Assembly (NCBI GenBank): GCA_932521035.1
Contig: OW051497.1
Span: 11,780,001-11,844,000 of the forward strand
Source of the DNA: Oscheius dolichura
Taxonomy: Eukaryota > Nematoda > Chromadorea > Rhabditida > Rhabditidae
Direction: 5' to 3'
DNA: 64,000 bases
Shown: positions 56,419-64,000 of the stretch, piece after piece
How the letters are laid out: every line of letters starts with the position of its first letter
Position numbering within the stretch: position 1 is the stretch's first letter
Made by a program: the position numbers and the translations under genes
Notes under the pieces: model-generated
The model's database searches: none
Seen by the model: only the letters and a program-made list of their open reading frames with translations
What the model was told of the DNA's origin: nothing

Positions 56419-58505
56419 AATACGGGAAACATTGTAATGAATAAACTATTCGCGCTACATCACTTTCTTACGAGAAATGTCTCAGATTTCTGCATACCTA
56501 GCCACGATCAGGTGTTGGCACATGTGTTGGGAATATTCGAAAAGGAAGGACTAAAAAGAACGAGCTATTCTTTTAATTAGTTAGTTAGTAATTCATTGGT
56601 GTTCTTGGCTATGCTTCGAGATCAGCTGGCTATGGCATTTACTATGGTTTTATGGTCTTATGGGCTGTCCTCCTTCTGAACGAGAGCAACAGAGGTGCTA
56701 ACATTTTTATTACAATGGTTTCTTTTGTCATAAGTTCCTCAAATCTACTCGTGTTCCTTCCCAGTGGCAGCTGTTTGCGGTTCGTCGGATGGCCCTCATA
56801 ATTCCCCGTCAATGAGCCACATTACATGTGTTATCGCTCTTACAGCTCCCCTACACCCATCGGCACACCCTTAAATTGCTAGTAGATTGAGAGAGGACCC
56901 CACACGCAGCCGTGGAATTCACTTCAGACCATCGAGCATCTCTTTTGCACATGCAGCTGGGATGCTGAAAATTGGGGCCCGACTCGCCCTACGGTGCCGT
57001 TCCATCCTGCGGGGTGATTGTCTTCTATTTGTCTGCGCAGATTGGATTAGAAGCATTGGCTGAGATATTCGGAAACTCGATACACCGCTCCTGCTTCATA
57101 TTCTCGCCAATCCTTGAGAGCAACTTGTGTCCAGGTAGATCAGCTGGAGTGCAGACTCCCACTGTCTCGATAATTTTTATGAAGTGGGTTTTTGTTAGCC
57201 CAGCCGGCATTGCAACATCCCTTTTGGCATTGCTCAAATGTCATAAACCGTTTATTTCAAAATCCCCCTCCGTTCTTTAGCTTTTGCTTTGTAACAATGC
57301 CCTGTTATTGTAACAAACAATCCTTCAAAAACAGTGATCCCAAACTATGAGCGGATACCAGTCAGACACCCATTTTGCAGAGGTCGCCCGAGATTATCCC
57401 TTATTTCCGAGGGATTACCTCCTCAAAAACGTTAAAAACTGTAAAATCACGTAGCTGTTTGATCTATTTTTTATTATTCCTTTCTAGGTTCTTGGGAAAA
57501 TCTTGTTTTTAGCTAGTTAGCCCTTCTCTGCTTTGTTGCAGCCAACTTTGAGCGACCATAAAGCATCAAAGTCTTACAAAAACGTCTGATTGAGCCACCG
57601 ACAATCAATCATGCCACCTCAGGTGCCTAGCCTTGCCTACCACTGGGGGTGGATTTGTTTTCGCCGTTCCCTGATTTACCGACACCACAGGTGCCCATCT
57701 CAAACCCCTCTCTCTTTCTCTGGTATCCATTTGCCCAGCTCCCATTAGGTAGAAGTAGTTGAACTTGTCTTGTTCTGCTGCTGTGCTACACCACCTCCAC
57801 CACCTGACCAACACACTGCAGCCGCCGGCTCAATTGCCAAGCGCAGACACGTCCAGCTCTGTCCGTTCTTTGTACTACAGCGTACACGGATCAGTTTTCC
57901 TTGAGAGCGAAGGGTCAACTTTTACCTCTGTCATCGATACCTTCGCAAAAAGAATCTTTACTTCCTGATAAAAATAGAAACCTTACCGTGGATCTTGCAA
58001 TATAATTGTTAGCTTTTTCTGCAGGAAGTTCCATGGCCACTAGAATAATCCAAACAATCCCCAGCCACTTCACTAAGGTGCCCACCTCTACTGCACGCGG
58101 GTTCTCACAAGGATCAGTCGGCGACGTGACTCAATTCAGCGTCTGTGAATTTTCGTTATCCCTTGTTGAAATTTTTCTCTTTTCCCTACTCGAAAAAGGT
58201 GTTGTCATGAGGTGTCACTGGAAAAGAATTAAGCAGGGCACCTGTCTGTAGCGAAAAGCTCGTCGCCAATCCCTGGGGGAGCATCAATTGTTTGGCGACG
58301 GGCTGCCGTTCCCTACATACTTTTCTTCCATTGTGTGAAACTCGTTGAGTGTCTTCGCACTTATAATTAACACTCTATATGTGTGCATCTCTCGTCATAT
58401 TATTTTTTTTGATCAAAAATTAAAATTTTAACTCTGTTTTTAGATCCGTCTTCTTCTATTTCCAAAAAGAATAGACATATCTCCCCGAATGGTGTGTGAT
58501 GTGGG
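56419..58505. other. Spacer between nicotinic subunit genes
   Basis: 2.1 kb between two tandem receptor genes. AATAAA at 56440-56445 serves the first gene. The plus strand is pyrimidine-rich (about 20 of 60 purines in 57241-57300). A GTTTTTAG acceptor at 58435-58442 precedes the next start by 64 bases. No other gene is seen. Confidence 0.5.
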
Positions 58506-60467
58506 ATGATAGGTCGGCTCTTGTCCATAGCGCTGTCGTGTTTCGCGCTCCACGGCGCGCTGGCCTCCTACCACGAGAGAAGGCTCTACGAAGATCTCAT
58601 GCGCGACTACAACAATCTGGAACGCCCCGTGGCGAACCATTCCAATCCTGTTACAGTATATCTAAAGGTAGTTTTCCCCTCAGATACCTTTCAACGGCTT
58701 ATCTAGGTATCTCTGCAGCAGCTGATCGACGTTGACGAGAAAAATCAAATAGTTTTTGTCAATGCCTGGTTGGACTATGTAACAACAGTTTCCATTCATA
58801 TAACTCTCAAATTTTAGACATGGAACGACTATAAACTAGCTTGGGATATTAGCGAATACGGTAATATCACTGACGTTCGCTTCCCGGCCGGAAAGATCTG
58901 GAAACCTGATGTCTTACTGTATAACAGGTTGGGAATAAATTATAAGCTCTTGTCTTACCGTATCCAAGTGTTGATACGAACTTCGACTCCACCTATCCAA
59001 CAAATATGGTAGTCTACAACTCAGGCGATGTTCACTGGATACCTCCGGGAATTTTCAAGGCAAGTTGCCCTCTTCTCAATAATATCTCTTTAGATTTCCT
59101 GTAAAATTGACATCCAATGGTTTCCCTTCGATGAACAACGCTGTTTCTTCAAGGTGAGGTTGTTTATCCCCCTGTACGTAATTCAGTTCGGCTCTTGGAC
59201 CTACGATGGAAACAAGTTAGACCTCCAGCCAGCTAAAGGAGGCTTCGACATCTCCGAATACCTTCCCAACGGTGAATGGGCCCTGCCACGTATGTTTCTC
59301 TCCCGGCCCTTTGACTTTTTGATGGTTTCAGTGACAACTGTCTCCCGCAACGTCAAATATTATGACTGCTGTCCAGGTTTGTTTTCTTTTTTTACACCTT
59401 AATGACCATTACAATGTTCAGAGCCGTATCCTGACTTAACGTTTTATCTACACATGCGAAGGAGGACACTCTACTACGGATTTAATCTCATCATGCCTTG
59501 TATTCTAACAACATTAATGACACTGCTGGGGTTCACTCTGCCTCCGGATGCTGGGGAGAAAATCACTCTTCGTAAGGAATAAGGGATGGTAGAGAATAAT
59601 GTAAGCTCATAGAAATCACGGTACTGCTGTCGATTTGTTTCTTCCTCTCGCTCGTGTCGGATATGTCGCCTCCAACATCTGAAGCGGTTCCGCTCCTGGG
59701 TAAGCCCCCTTTTCACTATCAAATAAGTATTTCTAGGTATTTTCTTCACTTGTTGTATGATTGTTGTCACTGCATCTACCGTATTCACTGTATATGTCCT
59801 CAACCTTCACTTCCGTACTCCAGACACCCACGAAATGAGTCCTATGGTGAGTCCTGCCCCCTTCTTTTTAGTCTTTCTGAACTATAGATGCGTTCTCTAC
59901 TCCTATTCTGGTTCCCATGGGCACTTAGGATGGAGCGTCCTGGAGTTAAGCTAACTTATGCCTCCTTACCCTCGCTATTCTGTTCTAAACCTAAACGTCA
60001 CTCAGAATCCCTTATTAGAAATATTAAAGAAAGTGAAGCCAGTCCCAGCAGGTAGCCGCTCTTTTTTTCCCTTTGAAATTCAATACTGTTCAGGTCGAAC
60101 TCTCTTGATTTGGAGAGAAGGCTTCACCATTATATGTCGTCAACGGGCTTAATAAACGGGCTTGGACCTCTTGGAGCTCCGCATTCTCAAGTGGCAGCTC
60201 CTGTTGATATCGCACAACAGGCTACACTTCTCATATTACAAAGGATATATCATGAGCTGAAGGTGTTAAACTTCCTGCTGCCTTTGTAAAAGGAGTTTCT
60301 AGGTGATAACCAAACACATGGTAGAGACGGACCGCGAAGAACAAGGATCACAGAATTGGAAATTCGCTGCGATGGTAGTCGACCGGCTGTGCCTTTACAT
60401 CTTCACTATATTTATTTTCGCCTCTACCGTTGGAATCTTTTGGTCCGCTCCGTATCTTGTAGCATAA
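58506..60467 (+). CDS. acr-16: Nicotinic acetylcholine receptor ACR-16 ortholog
   Basis: Levamisole-insensitive, nicotine-type homopentameric receptor of nematode body muscle. Thirteen exons (58506-58667, 58707-58778, 58818-58927, 58969-59059, 59094-59153, 59187-59289, 59332-59376, 59422-59571, 59613-59699, 59737-59846, 59888-60051, 60094-60262, 60303-60467) give 495 residues, the size of C. elegans ACR-16. The mature protein starts with the nematode motif [20 protein letters not shown]. It has a Cys loop ([12 protein letters not shown]), loop-C vicinal cysteines (YYDCCPEPYPD), M1 ([20 protein letters not shown]), M2 ([19 protein letters not shown]), M3 ([20 protein letters not shown]), a cytoplasmic loop with [11 protein letters not shown], and M4 ending [11 protein letters not shown]. 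Intron 59060-59093 (34 nt) is GC-AG. The start matches the expected signal peptide. Confidence 0.97.
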
Positions 60468-60787
60468 TCGTAAAAGAGACATATTTCAAACCGTTTTTCG
60501 CTTCCCTGGTGGGTCTCTCACGAGCTTTTAAAACTCACCCGATGTAATTAAATGTCTTTTACATTGTTGATATCAATTTCTCCGCTCAATATATATACCT
60601 GTTGGAATAAAGAATTTTAAGAGAAATTAGAAAGAAACCAAGGCTCTTTGAATTGATTTCAGCTGTTCCCCCCGTCTTGTCCACGTCATTTTCCAGCCAT
60701 TCATCAACTGCTTCGAATAATACTTTATCTTAAGAGTCATCACAACAAGGAAATGGCTTTAAAAAGAATAATGGAAGGGTACCACGG
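60468..60787. other. Convergent spacer acr-16 / SRP14
   Basis: 320 bases between convergent stop codons. It includes AATAAA at 60607-60612 on the plus strand, a likely acr-16 poly(A) signal. Nothing else is seen. Confidence 0.55.
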
Positions 60788-61779
60788 TTAGGAAGCTTGA
60801 GGAGCCTTCTCGTCCTTTGCTTTCTGTAGATTGACGAGATTTGTACGCAGAACTCCGACGTAAGCATGGTGGAACTTATTAACGTCTTTGGCTTTTACCT
60901 GAAATCATTAAAAAGTTAATATGTTAGCGTGTTCCAATAAGTCTCCGAACTTGGGTACTTTTTCCCTCGTTAAGCCTAAATAGGGTATATCTCGGGACTG
61001 AACGGTCGGATTTGCTTACTCTAAAAACAAAAGTTACTAGCTACACCGAGACCTATCGATAAGCACTAATATCTAAAGTGTGCGAGGTACTCGAAGTTTC
61101 CCTTCAAAAAGTTCCAGTCATAAGCCTAAGTTAAGCCTAAATTGGAAATATATTAGCATTAGGTAGCCCGATTTGGTTACGCTAAAGACAAACGTTACTA
61201 GTTGCACGGAGATCTATCGATTGGCCCTAATATCTAAGAGATGGAAGGGAATCTAATTTTCGCATTAAAAAGTTCAATCGTTAAGCCTAAGCTAAGCCTA
61301 AATAGCGTATATCTCGTGAATTAACCGTCGGATTTCCATACTCTAATAACAAAAGTTGTTAGTTGCACAGAGATCTATCAATTGATAGTAACACAAACTA
61401 GTGGGACCAAATCTGATGTTCGCTTTGTGGTCTTTAGGTTTGGCCTATAGACCGGAGACTTATTGGGCTTGCTAATAGCCTGTAGTTAAAATAAATAAAT
61501 AAATAAAAAATATTAAAAATACGTACGACTGTACTTATCCGCTTATTTCCTAGTTTAGCACGAAACAGTCCATGAATTTCATCTCCTTGTTCTGTTTCAT
61601 TTCTGTTTAATGGTTTTGTCCGTCCGTCATCTTAATCGTAGAATATAAAACGATCCTTTGTGGTGTGTTAACTCACATGGCTTCATATAGACATAAACAG
61701 ATTTCGGTCCTTTATCCCTAGCTTGCATGTACAGAACACTTAATTGCCGCAAGAAGTCCTCATTGCTCATGTGGGCCAT
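60788..61779 (-). CDS. Signal recognition particle subunit SRP14
   Basis: Alu-domain protein of the signal recognition particle. With SRP9 it binds SRP RNA and slows translation elongation during ER targeting. Three minus-strand exons (61677-61779, 61527-61630, 60788-60898) give 105 residues. The start is MAHMSNEDFLRQLSVLY, then VYVYMKPYDGRTKPL (the KKYDGRTKP block of SRP14), LFRAKLGNKRISTVVKAKDVNKFHHAYVGVLRTNL (the ISTVV...VNKF.AY motif) and a Lys-rich end. The ATG abuts a TTATTTCAG acceptor with no leader at all, so the mRNA start must come from trans-splicing or a 5' UTR intron. Intron 2 is 628 nt and carries a tandem repeat. Confidence 0.95.
60935..61415. repeat. Three-unit 161-bp tandem repeat in SRP14 intron
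   Basis: Three diverged copies lie head to tail. The anchor AAGCCTAAAT begins near 60972, 61133 and 61294, a constant step of 161 bases. Each copy carries AAGCCTAA, an A/T stretch, a CCGTCGGATTT-like or CCCGATTTG block, an ACAAAAGTT or ACAAACGTT block, AC(T)AGTTGCAC, GAGATCTATC and a trailing TAATATCTAA. GCCTAA occurs once in unit 1 and twice in units 2 and 3. The unit does not match an RNA gene I know. Confidence 0.85.
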
Positions 61780-61782
61780 CTG

Positions 61783-64000
61783 AAATAATTAATAAGGAAA
61801 ATCTCTTCAAACAAATTGAAAGGTTAGTGAGGAAGAAATCAATATAAAACTAGGATGCTTCCGTCAGAGGCCGTAACAAATATCAATCACAATTTGAAAG
61901 AAGAATTCAACGAAAATTAAATGTTCTAGCTATTTTAAAACAAAATAACCTCTTTCCAAGCTTGTAAATAACAGAAAAATGTAATATCTATAGATGGATA
62001 TGCAAACTGGAAAGGCGGAGTTGGCCAGCTTGGCAATATGCCATGCACAGGTCCTAAGCGGAAATCTTCTCCTACTGTAACCCTTGGAAATATCCATGTG
62101 GCAAATAACGGCAATATACACTTATTCTCGGTGTTACAGATGATATCTGGACACATTCGATATGCTATTCTGCAAATATATCAGCAATATAACCGAAAAA
62201 TATTAACAAATAAATTCAAATACAAACGAGATATCGATAATTTGATTTTGTTGGAATTTTGAAGCAGCTATCTCCAAAATATTGGGGTACCGCTAGCAAC
62301 CATAAAATACCTAAAGTTGCTAAGTTTCAGTTTAAATAGCTAAAGTTTTCAATAGTCTACTGTGTGTTTGTGTGTAAAACCTTCTTGATATCTAGAAGTG
62401 GTGCTCTTGCCGTTGTAGCATGAATGTCGTAGGAGACCGCGATCTTGACCTGATACTGACACCATTACCAGAAATTCAATGAATGACCAAAGAATTTTGT
62501 ACACATTCAACTTGGAATACGCTCAGCATGATCAAAAACTGGGTAAGACTTCTAACGCTGGAGTGGCTCGAGAAACCATTGGTTTCTCAAAGGGGGATTG
62601 CAGATAGCTGCACTCTATTCTGCCAATTATCTCTTTTTCCTCTTTTTGTGTAGAAAAGTCAGGAGCAATTTCCGATTTTTTAAGGCGTGGCGTGTTCTTT
62701 TCTTATGCATAGAGAAAAGAACGAATAGGTGGGTAAGACAGACACCAAGCGGAAATAGACAGATGCCAAATGGAAATCAGCACCCAGTGGTCTAATCCAT
62801 GCATAATGAAATCACTGGTTCCTACGATGCATTCTTCTTTTCCTATAACAGGTCTTCATCCTGTATCTGTACCACCGATTCGGTTGACTGAGCCCAAGTA
62901 AGTCCTTTTTTTTAACTTTTTGTCTTTATTTCCTCAATATTCAACCATAACCATGTTCAAAATCGCGGTTATTCCTGTTTGGGGATGGTTTAGGCTATTA
63001 TCCTTGCTAGTTAGACGAAGCCCATCGCTATACCGTTTTTATGACAAAGATTATTACCTAATCAAAGTCAGGAGCTGATTTTGGTCTTGCTAAATGGACA
63101 CTAATTCTGCTGAAAGAGATGTGTTCGGATATACCATCCTCCCAGATAAAATATCATGTCGGAAAGTAATTGGTACTGCAACAGATGCGCAGTTAGTTCT
63201 CTTTACACCAGAACACGTGAGCCCTCCCCAAGACGCGGGCAAATCTGCTAAAACGATCTGTTAATTCCGCACCACCCAAACGGTCTTTAATATGGCTTTA
63301 CGGCAATTATGCGTTTTGTGGTGACGAGGAGCTGACTCAATTGGGCAAATTGAGAAAAGTCGGGGGTAGCGATAGTCCACCCCCGTTGGAAAGAAAGCTG
63401 TCACCCTTTTAAATGAGGTGAGTTATGTGTTCCTCAGTCTTGTGCTTGTTGTTTATGTCTGTTCGCTTGGAATATTAACACAGTTTTCTTCAGAACTTTT
63501 CTTCTTCTTTTAAGTGCATCCCAGAGTTGATTTTGTTGAAAAGTGCATTAGCATTAGAGAAGGAGCACACTCAAATTCACGGCATAGTCCATAAATCTCA
63601 TTTCCACATTCTTGTCGGCTATTTTCGATTGCCTACTCGCCATGGGACCGTTTTTGTTCGGGTTTCTATGCAACATTCTCAATCGGCATCCGTTTATTGC
63701 CTCCAGAAGGCTGCAATCCATCCGATCCTTTAGTTCTCCTCCCCCGTTTTGGACAATTAAGCGATGGTGGCGACCTTTTGTTTATTTGAGTTTTCCCCGC
63801 GTTTCTCCTCCGCTATTTAACTGTTTCTTCGCTCTCCAATTTCATAAAAAGACTATCTAGAAGATTTTTCCCTTTTTCTTCTCTCCCTCTCCCACGCTAA
63901 AATCTTCTTCTTTTTGGGATAAGCCAAACCTTTGTGACGTACTGGCACAACTATTTGCACCCGTTTTTGCCGTTTTTTATTTATATTTTTATTACTTGAT
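61783..64000. other. Region beyond SRP14, mostly unassigned
   Basis: 2.2 kb with no clear gene. The plus strand becomes pyrimidine-rich toward the end. Short open frames at 62.0-62.3, 63.5-63.7 and 63.6-63.9 kb have no domain. It may contain the 5' part of a plus-strand gene that continues past the window. Confidence 0.4.
62852..62897 (+). other. Possible isolated coding exon
   Basis: 46 bases between a strong acceptor (TTTTCCTATAACAG) and donor (GTAAGTCC). Two frames have stops and one is open (LHPVSVPPIRLTEP). It could be one exon of a gene continuing beyond 64 kb, or chance. Confidence 0.2.

Overview
The window is animal nuclear DNA, most likely from a nematode. The best evidence is the gene at 58.5-60.5 kb. 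It encodes a nicotinic receptor subunit that matches nematode ACR-16 from the first residues of the mature protein to the end of M4. A gene with MIG-18-like cysteine repeats, splice acceptors abutting start codons and one operon-like gene pair agree with this. Introns inside genes are mostly 34-45 nt, GT-AG with at least two GC-AG cases, so most genes had to be rebuilt by hand from short exons. The genus cannot be told from the sequence.

Layout. 0-3.5 kb has no recognisable gene. 3.55-16.4 kb (+) holds a complete alpha-neurexin of 33 exons and 1701 codons, from signal peptide to the EWYV C-terminus, with two candidate internal first exons for short isoforms. 17.0-19.0 kb (-) is a two-pore-domain (TWK) potassium channel convergent with neurexin. 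19-25.5 kb is empty. 25.5-32.0 kb (+) is TRIM9/MADD-2: split RING, two B-boxes, coiled coil/COS, FN3 and SPRY. 34.2-35.3 kb (-) is calmodulin. 35.3-41.3 kb is empty. 41.3-43.3 kb (-) is a ZP-domain membrane protein and 44.1-45.8 kb (-) a PB1-like, glycine/tyrosine-rich protein. 46-50.9 kb is empty. 50.9-51.5 kb (-) is a CTR-type copper transporter. 52.4-53.06 kb and 53.19-54.08 kb (+) are a small single-pass membrane protein and a secreted MIG-18-like protein, spaced like an operon. 54.6-56.4 and 58.5-60.5 kb (+) are two nicotinic alpha subunits in tandem. 60.8-61.8 kb (-) is SRP14, with a 161-bp tandem repeat in its large intron. Beyond 61.8 kb I can support only one possible exon.

Many genes fit a neuronal or cell-surface theme: neurexin, MADD-2, calmodulin, a K2P channel and two acetylcholine receptor subunits. 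This is probably chance neighbourhood rather than a functional cluster. The strongest points for a second look are the internal neurexin start exons, a polybasic insertion in neurexin LNS6, the operon-like pair, stop codons that overlap AATAAA, the 161-bp repeat with GCCTAA telomere-type hexamers, and a large purine/pyrimidine strand switch across non-coding DNA.
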